Assembly (NCBI RefSeq): GCF_900101815.1
Contig: NZ_FNAO01000003.1
Span: 310,001 to 374,000 of the forward strand
DNA: 64,000 bases
Origin: Pricia antarctica
GTDB taxonomy: Bacteria > Bacteroidota > Bacteroidia > Flavobacteriales > Flavobacteriaceae
Reading direction: 5' to 3'
Below, in pieces: positions 18,750 to 27,455 of the stretch. Each line of letters opens with the position of its first letter. Positions within the stretch are counted from its first letter, which is position 1. The notes under the pieces are model-generated. The model was given only the letters and a program-made list of their open reading frames with translations, ran no database searches and had not been told where the DNA came from. The position numbers and the translations under genes are program-made.

Positions 18750-19130
18750 CTATTTTTCTTCGTTTACAATTTCCAAAAGAGCGTTTAATAGTTCGTTCGT
18801 TTTCCGTATCTCGTGTTGTAGGTTACTGTTGGGACTTCTTATACTTTTATGGTGGGCAAGCTTGACCAGTTGGTTTATATTGTTTCCGATCTTGTTGAAT
18901 TGATAGGAGACGTTCGAGGTATCCGGAAGCCTATCCTTTTCCTCTGTTTCCTGTTGCAGGACCAATCTTCTCAGGAGCGGACTTATTGTTCCCCTTTTTG
19001 TAATATCGAGATGGTACGATTTACATATGTTGCCCAATTTTTCATATTCAGCTTCGTTGAACCTGAGCATGACGTTATGGTACCGTTTCCTATCCCCCAA
19101 TCGTTTTCGACCTCTTGTCCGTTCTTTCAT
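18750..19130 (-). CDS. MobC-like relaxosome accessory protein
   Basis: A 126-residue basic protein. The first 60 residues hold a likely ribbon-helix-helix region (MLRFNEAEYEKLGNICKSY). The segment YQFNKIGNNINQLVKLAH at about residues 76-93 is the hallmark of MobC-type mobilization proteins. MobC helps melt DNA at oriT for the relaxase. It is encoded immediately upstream of the relaxase with a 2-bp gap. Confidence 0.88.
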   Translation of the reverse strand: MKERTRGRKRLGDRKRYHNVMLRFNEAEYEKLGNICKSYHLDITKRGTISPLLRRLVLQQETEEKDRLPDTSNVSYQFNKIGNNINQLVKLAHHKSIRSPNSNLQHEIRKTNELLNALLEIVNEEK

Positions 19131-20080
19131 TTTTGTTGCTTTTCAAGGCAAAACACTTCGCAAGAAGTAGACAATTCTAAGTTACTTAGAATACACCTCG
19201 CTATCCGTGTCACGGATAAATATATTGTAATAAATTTAATTACAAATACTTATATATCAGTATTTTATGACCCAATACCATATCGGCACAGATGGCACCA
19301 AATGGGTACATCGGCCCTATTTTTTTTGGTCCGATATGGGAACCGAAGGACAAAAAAGATGTAGGATTCAATGGATCTTTATGGCCAGGGGAAGGAAAGG
19401 ACGGGCGGCCCTTTCGCCGATTGTGCTTTCGTGCGGCCACGAGGGGGTCGGGAGGACCTTGGCGGAGGGCATCGCAGCGGAGGGCTTTCCGACTTCCGCA
19501 GGGGCTTGGCATTATTTTCTTTCTAGATACAATGGTCCTTCAATGTAGCTTTCCTGCCCACAAAAAATTACTACCCCTTCCTAACGGGATGGTTTGAGAT
19601 TGTTGTGGACGGAACAAATGCTCAACTAGGGCGACCGGTTGCGGTCATGTTCTTCATGAATGGAAAAACTCGACTGTCCGGCAAATCATTGGCGCATCCG
19701 TTTCGGATAATTCCTTCATATCGTCATACCGTCATATGGGCATATGACAGTATGACCATAGCTATATAGCAAGGTATATCGCTCTGTTCAAATGATCGTT
19801 CCAATAATGCATTAGTGCCATACATATTCCATTATCCTATCGGGCCGTCCCGGAACTTCGGGATCATCGGTTTCCATGCACCTTCGATCAAATCCTTAAT
19901 TTTTCCTAATAGAAAGGCCAAAGCGGACTCGCTCTTTGTTCGGTCGGGGAAAGGAAATACAGGTCATGTTGAAAAGAAATAGCGATTATCCCATTTTTTG
20001 ATGTTCCCTTTGCCCATCGGTCCGTAATTTTGAACCACCTTATGGCATTATCCGAGAGACCCGACACAAAAATCAACAAC
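19131..20080. other. 950-bp non-coding region, probable transfer origin and control region
   Basis: The region lies upstream of mobC-relaxase and of the divergent small gene at 20081. It contains a GC-rich patch (about 19380-19510) with a 9-bp direct repeat GCGGAGGGC (19462-19470 and 19477-19485), and a 34-bp palindrome at 19723-19756. Several overlapping open frames in the GC-rich patch on both strands have low-complexity translations and are not convincing genes. Location next to mobC fits an oriT, but the nick site was not identified. Confidence 0.5.
19723..19756. promoter_or_regulatory. 16-bp inverted repeat, candidate oriT or operator
   Basis: GTCATACCGTCATATG (19723-19738), two G's, then CATATGACAGTATGAC (19741-19756): the arms pair at 15 of 16 positions. 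Each arm itself holds two GTCATA half-units, so the site contains four copies of that unit in mirrored order. This suits a dimeric or tetrameric DNA-binding protein or a relaxosome site. Confidence 0.75.
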
Positions 20081-20491
20081 ATGGAGTATATCAACGAGAC
20101 CCTTTTGCTTTTTCCCGCCACCGTCCGTTTTAGGGAAACGTATCCTGAACTTGTACAAAAATGGGAAAGGCAGATCGCTACCGACCATTGCGGCCCGGAC
20201 CTTTATTTTTGCCTGTCGGCCCTGGACGATTATCCGAGGTTGAGGGCATTTCTCGATTCCAGGGAATACCTGTTCGATTTTGCAATCAATGCGCATATAC
20301 TTTATGACACTTTTATGTCCCGGTTCGTGCTCAACGGATATGACGAAGGCCAAGCGGTCGAACTTGCAAATCGGGAGATACGGTCGGTCTATCGATCACT
20401 TGACGACAGTACCGGAATTATGGAGGACCCATTGGGGAGCCTATATTTTGAACTTTTTGAATTTGAAAATGGATCGGTCGGTCAGGATTAA
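20081..20491 (+). CDS. small accessory protein of mobile elements, function unknown
   Basis: A 136-residue acidic protein from the ATG at 20081; an upstream in-frame start at 20030 would add 17 atypical residues. The C-terminal half (AHILYDTFMSRFVLNGYDEGQAVELANREI) resembles the end of DUF1896-type proteins found in Bacteroidota conjugative elements, but the match is weak. There is no signal peptide or membrane segment. It is convergent with the next gene across a hairpin at 20496-20546. No function is proposed. Confidence 0.6.
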   Translation: MEYINETLLLFPATVRFRETYPELVQKWERQIATDHCGPDLYFCLSALDDYPRLRAFLDSREYLFDFAINAHILYDTFMSRFVLNGYDEGQAVELANREIRSVYRSLDDSTGIMEDPLGSLYFELFEFENGSVGQD

Positions 20492-20495
20492 TTCT

Positions 20496-20546
20496 TTTTA
20501 GGTAGTTCGCCGGCCCATGCCTCGGGCATGTCCTTGCCACCTAAAA
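20496..20546. terminator. bidirectional hairpin between convergent genes
   Basis: The outer arms TTTTAGGT and ACCTAAAA enclose an inner CATGCC/GGCATG stem. Position and A/T-flanked arms suit termination from both sides. Confidence 0.65.
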
Positions 20547-20549
20547 TAG

Positions 20550-20819
20550 TTATCGTGACCGCCCCCTTCCCTTGTCCTTGTTTTCCTTTTCTTCCTTGGA
20601 CCCTAATTTTTGCCTATCGCCGGGCAGGTCCAGATCCTTGTTCCTGGACAGGGCGACTTCCCTTAGATACTGGAACATCCCCTCGTGGATAGGGCTGTTC
20701 GGGGGCTCCTTTGAAATGTCCTGGCCCTGCAGCATGGGCCTTGTCAGGTCCAGTTCCTTGGCCATCTCATAGCCCAGGTTGAATTCCTTGATGTACTCCT
20801 TGTCCGTTCTGTTTTCCAT
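20550..20819 (-). CDS. small charged element-encoded protein, unknown
   Basis: An 89-residue protein with a helical N-terminus (KEYIKEFNLGYEMAKELDL) and a highly charged C-terminal tail rich in Lys, Glu and Arg. It starts 9 bp after the stop of the upstream HTH gene, so the two form an operon. The N-terminal half looks like small proteins common in Bacteroidota mobilizable elements, but I cannot name a family. Confidence 0.6.
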   Translation of the reverse strand: MENRTDKEYIKEFNLGYEMAKELDLTRPMLQGQDISKEPPNSPIHEGMFQYLREVALSRNKDLDLPGDRQKLGSKEEKENKDKGRGRSR

Positions 20820-20828
20820 ACCTGAATC

Positions 20829-21149
20829 TTAAAATGTTTCCCGTGCGTGGCGTTCCAGGTAATCCTCCAGGGAACCACGGTCGTACAATATGATCTTCCT
20901 TTGGGGCTGGGTGTAGCGGACCTTCCCTTCGTCCCGCAGTTTTTGGAGCGTAGTGGCGGATTTTATCCTCAGCAGATGCATGGCCTCCTCCGCACCGATC
21001 CATTTGTCCGGCATGTCCTTCCTTTTGGCCTCCACGTGCTCGATCACTTTTTTGAACAGTGCCAAAAATGCTTCCTCCTGTAGGCAGATGACTTCCATAT
21101 CGATTGGTCCGTTAAAACTGTTGATGGTTTCAAGATAGGAATTTTTCAC
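20829..21149 (-). CDS. excisionase-like helix-turn-helix protein
   Basis: A 106-residue protein whose C-terminal 58 residues form a winged HTH of the excisionase/MerR-like kind: WIGAEEAMHLLRIKSATTLQKLRDEGKVRY…YDRGSLEDYLE. Such proteins bind element ends and bias the recombinase towards excision, or act as regulators. The first 45 residues are helical and probably dimerise. It is encoded 9 bp upstream of the small charged protein. Confidence 0.8.
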   Translation of the reverse strand: MKNSYLETINSFNGPIDMEVICLQEEAFLALFKKVIEHVEAKRKDMPDKWIGAEEAMHLLRIKSATTLQKLRDEGKVRYTQPQRKIILYDRGSLEDYLERHARETF

Positions 21150-21191
21150 CGTTTTTTACAATCGATAAATATATTTAGGTAGAAATAGAGG

Positions 21192-21347
21192 TCATAATAT
21201 GCTATTGTCTAAGGGCCATATGAGACTAAATAGATGATTAGGTGTGGCAGAATCAGAACTCCTGACGCAATGTGCTGATAGTCGAAATATTTCAATATTT
21301 TTCCCAAATAGGGCAAGTGAAAGGATGGTATATATGTTCTTTTTCAT
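21192..21347 (-). pseudogene. truncated 5' end of a second adhesin gene
   Basis: The frame opens with MKKNIYTILSL, a near copy of the MKKYIYILFIL signal-peptide start of the large adhesin gene. It is preceded by the same leader DNA (21329-21493 versus 25601-25765). After about 12 residues similarity ends and the frame closes at residue 51 without any adhesin domain. It is best read as the stump of a tandem paralogue whose body was deleted. Confidence 0.7.
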
Positions 21348-21493
21348 TTGATTTGATTTCGATTGGTTGTGCTTCAGTTCTAAAAAAAATATCGATTTAG
21401 GCAATTCGTACATATATTAAATTATTTGTTCAATCTCAAATAACGCGCTTTTACCTATTAGGCTATACATGACGTAATACTCTTTATACTTTA
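21329..21493 (-). repeat. 165-bp duplicated leader, truncated-gene copy
   Basis: It matches 25601-25765 over the whole 165 bp at roughly 85-90% identity by eye, in the same orientation. Shared tracts include ACGTAATACTCTTT, GCGCTTTTACCTAT and GTTCAATCTCAAATAA. The pair flanks the adhesin gene, so recombination between them would delete it. Confidence 0.85.
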
Positions 21494-21614
21494 ACCCTGA
21501 GTTTTTAAACTTACACAGATTTTAAGATAGTGTCATTTTTTCTTAGATTAGAAGCAACAGAGCTTTCGATTATATCCACATAATAAAAATGACAACGACT
21601 AATTATTTAAAGAC

Positions 21615-24600
21615 CTAAAAAGCACGAATTGCACGGACACTGGGGTATGTATCATTCTTGGGGAAATGGTTGTAGGAAGTACCAAGATAGTGAACAACCC
21701 ACGCATTAGAGTTACTATACTCCGAAGAAGTCCAATAGTACGTATTGGTGATATTACCAATAATTCTAATTTTGGTGATAAGTCTATGCATCTCACCTTT
21801 GCTGGGTAAGAACCAATCATCGTAACCATCTATAATTAAGTCTGTGCAAACATATGCTGCCTTACCCGATGTTGCGCAACCCGCCGCTACCATGTCTAAG
21901 GTGTTCTGTGCACCAGTCCCGATAGCTGTTCCATCAGCACCATTAATACCGTTATTACACCCCCATGAAGTTGAACTGCTCTGGTCACTTGATGCTGCGA
22001 CTAAACCGTGTGTTTCCCCTTCAATATAGCCTGGCTCACCACTCCCAAAAATATGAAAAACAATACCACCATGTGCAGAATCACCTATGCTAAGTACAGG
22101 AGTTACAGAATTAGAATTCGCACTTACTGTACTTGTGCCAATTGCATTAGTAGCGGTAACCGTAAACGTGTAGGCTGTGCCATTGGTTAAGCCTGTAACA
22201 GTTATTGTTCCACTTCCGGACTGACTTATGGTTTTTGTAATATTTCCAGGACTTGATGTAGCGGTATATGATGTAATTGCTGACCCTCCATTATTTGATG
22301 GTGCTGTAAATGGCACCGTTGCTATTTCGTTACCGGCAGTAACATTTCCTATTGTTGGGGCATTGGGCACGCCAACTGGTGTCACGAAATTTGAAACATT
22401 ACTCGCTGCACTTGTACCCATGGAATTGGTGGCAGTAACGGTAAATGTATATGATGTTCCTTTAGTAAGACCTGTTACAGTTATTGTTCCACTTCCGGAC
22501 TGACTTATGGTTTTTGTAATATTTCCAGGACTTGATGTAGCGGTATATGATGTGATTGTTGATCCTCCATTATTTGATGGTGCTGTAAATGGTACTGTTG
22601 CAAGTTCATTTCCGGCAGTAACTTCTCCTATTGTTGGGGCATTAGGCACACTTACTGGTATTACGGAATTTGAAACACTACTCTCTGCACTTGTACCCAT
22701 GGAATTGGTGGCAGTAACGGTAAATGTATATGATGTTCCGTTAGTAAGACCTGTAACACTAATTGGGCTGTCAGTTCCTGTGGCAGTAATGCCGCCTGGG
22801 TTTGAAGTTACCGTGTATCCAGTAATTTCTAAACCACCGCTATTTTCTGGAGCGGTAAAAGTAACTGTGGCTTGACCATTTCCTCCTGTAGCTGTTCCTA
22901 TTGTAGGGATGCCAGGAACCGAATTGACTACGCCCCATGCGGGCACATTATTGGTGAATTTTAAAACTTGTCCTTCAGTTCCAGGGGTTATGGCAACCCA
23001 TGCAGAACCATCCCAATATTGCATCTCACCAGCAGTGGTTCCTCCAATCGAGGCATCTGCCCAAGTGGGAGCACCACCCGCCCCAATAGTTAAAACCTGA
23101 CCTGTGGTACCACCCGGCGGTAACGAAATATCATATGGATCGGCAGCTGAACCTGTTCCAGAAATCACCAAACCATCACCAACTTGAATGACGCTATTTG
23201 CGGGTACGGCCCAAGTGCCTGCTCCACTGCCATCTGACGTCCAAACTTCTCCACTTGTGCCTGCTGTAGTAATGGCGTTTTCAACTTTACTTGCCGATAA
23301 AGTACCATCTGCCAGGTCATCTAAATTAGCATTATAAGGTTGAACATTTGAACCAATGGCAACTCCTAAATTTGCTCTTGCCGTGGCAGTATTTGATAAA
23401 TTACTTAATAGTAAATCTACTTTAGTGTTTAGTGCAATTTGCGTTGTTGTGGATATCGGCTTATCTGCGTCACTGGTATTATTAACATTTTCTAAACCGA
23501 CCATTGTTGAAGTTATACCGGTCACTGTACCTGTAAAGGTCGGTGATTCCAAAGATGCGTAATTTGTTACATCTACGCTTCCATCTGCTTTTAAAAACTG
23601 TGTTGAAGTGCCTGATATTGTTTTATAGCCAGATGCAGTTACTGCTCCTGAAGTTTGTACACCCGTAACACTGGCATTTCCAAGTTGAATAGTATTGCTT
23701 GCAGTAACTAATGCCTCTTTTCCAATTGCAGTACTATTTGAAAAAGCACCATCAGAAATATTAGCAGCTCTACCTAAAAAAGTATTTCCGGCACCTGTAG
23801 TAACTGCAGATCCTGAATTTGCTCCTACAGCTGTATTATCTGATGATTCAACATTAATTAATGATTGATTTCCAATACCTGTATTGTTGTTGTTCCCTGC
23901 CACATTAAACATGGTTTCAGCGCCTAAAGAAGTATTTCCATATCCTGTCGTTAAACCCAACATATTATAATAGCCAACACCAGTATTATTACCAAATGAC
24001 GTTCCTGAAAATGAATTTAATGCACCAGTCCCGACACCCGTATTTCTATATCCAGTACCTGTACCAAGGTTAGTTCCAACCGCTACGTTTGAATCTCCAC
24101 CCCCGTTGCCTTTCCCTATAACTAGGCCATTTACCCTAATATCAGAACTAAATACCTTCAATCCATCAATAGATTGGTCGGTTGTTAAATCAACAAATTT
24201 ACCTGTTGTGGAAGTGCTTACAGCATCGCCTACAAAAGCCGTTGTTGCTATTTGAGTGGTGCTCGTCCCTGCCGTTGCTGTTGGTGCAAGTGGGGTTCCT
24301 GTAAATGTTGGTGAAGCGATATCCGCTTTTAAATCAAATGCTATTTGCGTTGCTAGTTCGTTCGCATCTACATCAGCTTGGACTGCTGCAATTGCGGTAT
24401 CAGTATCGGCTTCATTCGCATCGACATCCGCTTGAACAGTATTAATATTGTTTTGTAATGCAACATCAGCAGCATCGCTATCGGTTTCGTTGGTGTCTAC
24501 ATCGGCTTGAACTGCAGCTATGGCCGTATTTGAATTTGTTTCCAATCCGTCGATATTGGATTGGAGCGTGGCATCTGCCGATTCACTTGCGGTTTGATTG

Positions 24601-25619
24601 GCATCTACATCCGATTGGATGACACTTTCTGCTGCCAGGGCTCTGGCTTCCTCTGTATCCACATCGGCTATACGATCGGTTATCTCCGCTGCTAAACTTG
24701 TTGTCAAGGTTGCGTCTGCAGCATCGCTTGCTATTTCATTAGCATCTACATCTGCTTGAACTGCAGCTATGGCCGTATTTGAATTGGTTTCCAATCCGTC
24801 GATATTGGATTGGAGTGTGGCATCTGCAGATTCACTTGCGGTTTGATTGGCATCTACATCGGATTGGATGACACTTTCTGCATTGGTCGCCCTGCTCACT
24901 TCGGCTGACAATAAAGATGAACCCGTCGATGCGTTGGTATCGATATACGTTTTTATCGCTTTTACACTTGGATATTTTACATCGGAGTTGGCATCGTTGA
25001 TGATATCCAAACTTTTGTTGTCAATATTTTCTTTAACATCTAGCACTCCTTGTGTGGCTTGGCTCACGGGCTTATCAAAATCACTGGTATTATCCACATT
25101 ATCCAGTTCAAGATTAATTTTGGCCTTCCCTACCGTTTCCGCCCCGGTACCACCGTTCTCGATAGGAACGATACCCGTTACCATTTCTGCGGTTTTGGCG
25201 TTTAACGCCAATGGAACGTAATTAAAGCGCTGGTTACTTATTTCTTCAAATTGTAAACAAGATCCGGCAAGGTCTAGCCCTACCTTTAAGTATTTATCAA
25301 AATTATCCCATAATACACCATCAAAACCGTCTACGTAACCGCTGGTCTGATTATTTGAACCTATGACTAAATTGACCATGCCAAAAGCGTCCGTTGTAAT
25401 CGTTGCAACTTCTTCATATTCGATGTTCCCGGCAAGATCTATAATGCTGAACTTTATACAGATATTCGTGTTTGCCATTGGAGCGGATACATTGTCCTGT
25501 CCAGGCAATTGTTCCCCGCCAGGTTGGTAGATGACAGCTTGATAGGTCATACCGTTATCCTGTGAGAAACTTGAATGGGTCGTCAACAAAATAAAGAGGA
25601 TATATATGTACTTTTTCAT
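21615..25619 (-). CDS. large fibrous adhesin-like surface protein
   Basis: A 1334-residue protein from the ATG at 25619, which begins a signal peptide (MKKYIYILFILLTTHSSFSQ). Order: N-terminal domain with DNGMTYQAVIYQ; a coiled-coil-like stalk with repeated units SVIQSDVDANQTASESADA and AIAAVQADVDANE (roughly residues 230-430); a YadA-head-like region of short G-N-T repeats (GNTSLGAETMF, NNTGIGNQSL; about 500-640); three fibronectin type III domains (about 900-1190); and a C-terminal DUF1566-type domain (DGYDDWFLPSKGEMHRL…YYWTSSEY). The architecture recalls trimeric tail-fibre or autotransporter stalks, here with a Sec signal. No T9SS sorting domain is visible. It is the last gene of a three-gene cargo block. 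Confidence 0.8.
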   Translation of the reverse strand: MKKYIYILFILLTTHSSFSQDNGMTYQAVIYQPGGEQLPGQDNVSAPMANTNICIKFSIIDLAGNIEYEEVATITTDAFGMVNLVIGSNNQTSGYVDGFDGVLWDNFDKYLKVGLDLAGSCLQFEEISNQRFNYVPLALNAKTAEMVTGIVPIENGGTGAETVGKAKINLELDNVDNTSDFDKPVSQATQGVLDVKENIDNKSLDIINDANSDVKYPSVKAIKTYIDTNASTGSSLLSAEVSRATNAESVIQSDVDANQTASESADATLQSNIDGLETNSNTAIAAVQADVDANEIASDAADATLTTSLAAEITDRIADVDTEEARALAAESVIQSDVDANQTASESADATLQSNIDGLETNSNTAIAAVQADVDTNETDSDAADVALQNNINTVQADVDANEADTDTAIAAVQADVDANELATQIAFDLKADIASPTFTGTPLAPTATAGTSTTQIATTAFVGDAVSTSTTGKFVDLTTDQSIDGLKVFSSDIRVNGLVIGKGNGGGDSNVAVGTNLGTGTGYRNTGVGTGALNSFSGTSFGNNTGVGYYNMLGLTTGYGNTSLGAETMFNVAGNNNNTGIGNQSLINVESSDNTAVGANSGSAVTTGAGNTFLGRAANISDGAFSNSTAIGKEALVTASNTIQLGNASVTGVQTSGAVTASGYKTISGTSTQFLKADGSVDVTNYASLESPTFTGTVTGITSTMVGLENVNNTSDADKPISTTTQIALNTKVDLLLSNLSNTATARANLGVAIGSNVQPYNANLDDLADGTLSASKVENAITTAGTSGEVWTSDGSGAGTWAVPANSVIQVGDGLVISGTGSAADPYDISLPPGGTTGQVLTIGAGGAPTWADASIGGTTAGEMQYWDGSAWVAITPGTEGQVLKFTNNVPAWGVVNSVPGIPTIGTATGGNGQATVTFTAPENSGGLEITGYTVTSNPGGITATGTDSPISVTGLTNGTSYTFTVTATNSMGTSAESSVSNSVIPVSVPNAPTIGEVTAGNELATVPFTAPSNNGGSTITSYTATSSPGNITKTISQSGSGTITVTGLTKGTSYTFTVTATNSMGTSAASNVSNFVTPVGVPNAPTIGNVTAGNEIATVPFTAPSNNGGSAITSYTATSSPGNITKTISQSGSGTITVTGLTNGTAYTFTVTATNAIGTSTVSANSNSVTPVLSIGDSAHGGIVFHIFGSGEPGYIEGETHGLVAASSDQSSSTSWGCNNGINGADGTAIGTGAQNTLDMVAAGCATSGKAAYVCTDLIIDGYDDWFLPSKGEMHRLITKIRIIGNITNTYYWTSSEYSNSNAWVVHYLGTSYNHFPKNDTYPSVRAIRAF

Positions 25620-25765
25620 TCGATTTGGTTTGGGTTGGTTGTATTTCAGTTCTAAAAAAATTCGATTTAGGTAATTCGTATATATATTAAATGAATTGTT
25701 CAATCTCAAATAAGGCGCTTTTACCTATCAGGCTATACTTGACGTAATACTCTTTTTATACTTTA
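25601..25765 (-). repeat. 165-bp duplicated leader, functional adhesin copy
   Basis: It covers the stop codon of the upstream gene (25763-25765), the whole intergenic region and the first codons of the adhesin. Partner of 21329-21493. The conserved non-coding part presumably holds the adhesin promoter and ribosome-loading region. Confidence 0.85.
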
Positions 25766-26443
25766 TTTTGGCCTTGATGCCTTTTTTTTGCTGTTTGAAG
25801 CATTGGCACTAAAATTATCTGGCTTCTTTTTAAGGGAGAACTGTAATCTGATTTGCCACTGATGGTTGCTGAAATTTAGAGCCTCTTCCGTTTTATTTCC
25901 AATCTTACTGATTTTGGAATAATTGTATCCTAGACCTAAGGTTAGCTTATCCGAAACCGGATATGAGATATCCAAGCCCGTAATTGGTTGTATGAAAATA
26001 CCCTTGAATTCATCCTCTTTGGTGAGATCGAAGGAAGCTCCGTTGATACGCTGATTCCCATCGACTATAAAACTGGTCTGTAACGCAAAAACAAATGTGG
26101 TCTTAAATCCAGAATCCGTAGTGAAGATATCGTAGGTAATGCCACCTTTAAAGCCCATATAGGACGTTTCCCATGTGTAAACACTTTCAATAGTACCGCC
26201 TTCGGCATTATACTCGTTGAGCGCCGCCCCTAATATATAATTCAATCTTCCGTTAAGGCCCAATGGGGCCAAGTAGACTATTTCATAAAAGGTACCGGAG
26301 CTTCCATCTATATTCTCATTGGTCTGGCCCAATGAGTTCTTATAATCATAGCTTGTGCTGTTCGTTCCACTTGCTAAAATAAGATCTTGTGAGCGACCTT
26401 CTATTAAAGCCAAAACCATCAAAATAAAAAGGAAATATTTCAT
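25763..26443 (-). CDS. predicted outer-membrane or periplasmic beta-rich protein
   Basis: A 226-residue protein with a signal peptide (MKYFLFILMVLALIEGRSQ). The body alternates polar and hydrophobic residues with aromatic girdles (SYMGFKGGITYDIF, LTLGLGYNYSKI, HQWQIRLQFSLKK), as in small outer-membrane beta-barrels. The C-terminal 20 residues are Lys/Ser-rich and atypical of a barrel end. It lies between the T9SS-sorted gene and the adhesin on the same strand, so it may help place or anchor the adhesin; that is inference. No named family was recognised. Confidence 0.65.
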   Translation of the reverse strand: MKYFLFILMVLALIEGRSQDLILASGTNSTSYDYKNSLGQTNENIDGSSGTFYEIVYLAPLGLNGRLNYILGAALNEYNAEGGTIESVYTWETSYMGFKGGITYDIFTTDSGFKTTFVFALQTSFIVDGNQRINGASFDLTKEDEFKGIFIQPITGLDISYPVSDKLTLGLGYNYSKISKIGNKTEEALNFSNHQWQIRLQFSLKKKPDNFSANASNSKKKASRPK

Positions 26444-26467
26444 GCTTAAACTGTTAAGGGTAAAATT

Positions 26468-26983
26468 CTATTCTACTTTTTTGATTATTTTAGTATAGTA
26501 TGTAAGCGCCTCGTGCTGAAGGTGCACCAAGTATAGACCAGGCGACAAAAAGTTGAATTGCACTTGTAAGGCGTTATTTGAAATGGTAAGGCTGCGATCG
26601 GCGACCAACCGTCCCTCTATATCAAAAAGCAAGATCTGCATATCACCTTGGATAGCTTCGCTAAACTGAAAATTTACCGTCCCTACGAACGGGTTCGGAA
26701 ATACGGTGATGCTTTGCCGTTTTGGCAGGACTGTTTCCTTGATTAATCTGGCCCAGGCGCTTTGCTGAAAGCCTTGCAAAACAATATGGCTTTTTCCTTG
26801 ACTACTACCTGTGCTACTTTGTTGGCCTATAGACTGGCTTACGTAATGGCCACTTTCCAATTCCGCTAGCTTGCCCTGGGCACTTATCATCTGGTGGTGC
26901 AGGCGTTGCCCATTGACCCAAGTATTAATAAAAATGGTAAAAATTATAATACCAATGGTCTTCGGAGTGTAATTTTGTTTCAT
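26468..26983 (-). CDS. small T9SS type A sorting-domain protein
   Basis: A 171-residue secreted protein. The N-terminal segment IGIIIFTIFINTWVNGQ is a signal peptide. The last 80 residues are a type A T9SS C-terminal sorting domain: ITVFPNPFVGTVNFQF…LLFDIEGRLV…FLSPGLYLVHLQ…YYTKIIKK. Only about 60 residues (MISAQGKLAELESGHYVSQSIGQQS…) remain for the mature part, so it is likely a surface accessory, not an enzyme. First gene of the cargo operon, 24 bp before the beta-rich protein. Confidence 0.85.
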   Translation of the reverse strand: MKQNYTPKTIGIIIFTIFINTWVNGQRLHHQMISAQGKLAELESGHYVSQSIGQQSSTGSSQGKSHIVLQGFQQSAWARLIKETVLPKRQSITVFPNPFVGTVNFQFSEAIQGDMQILLFDIEGRLVADRSLTISNNALQVQFNFLSPGLYLVHLQHEALTYYTKIIKKVE

Positions 26984-27126
26984 TCATTTGTATTTTGATT
27001 AGACTCCTTTTCAAGAGATAAACACAACTTAATACCTAATTAAGAGTATTTATTGATGCTGAAAATACAATGTTGTATAAGATTTTACGTAATTATGTTG
27101 TAAGTTTAGTATTTAAGCGTATCAAC

Positions 27127-27455
27127 TAAGGGTTTTTAGATGTAAGTACATATTTTGCTATACCCACTTACGAAAAGGAAGAGGATCTTAGGGTAGGCCA
27201 TGAGGCGTACTACTATAGCCCCCAGAAATTGAATACTGGTGAAATTGGCCGGTCGTATTGGATATTGGGACGGATGAGCGAAAAAAAGTTAGGGTACAAA
27301 CTTTCGGTATTCCTGAATTTCAAAACTTTTTGGATACACGCCAGACCTGTTTTGATGCTTTCTACACCGGAAATTTGAGTGACCCGGAATTCTTGGACAT
27401 TCATGCTCCACTAGACGGTTTCGTAATCAACGGTGGTTTTAAGATCAGGTTATGA
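27127..27455 (+). pseudogene. 3' remnant of a TonB-dependent outer-membrane receptor
   Basis: Two frames join into a receptor C-terminus. Positions 27127 to about 27312 encode DVSTYFAIPTYEKEE…EAYYYSPQKLNTGEIGRSYW…. The next frame to 27455 encodes NFLDTRQTCFDAFYTGNLSDPEF…APLDGFVINGGFKIRL, a typical terminal strand. One missing A in the run at about 27310-27313 explains the shift. The plug and most of the barrel are absent. Confidence 0.75.

Noticed and set aside
19240-19597. Several overlapping open frames on both strands
   Set aside because: They arise from a short GC-rich patch, have low-complexity Arg/Gly/Pro-rich translations and mutually overlap; a non-coding transfer/control region fits better.
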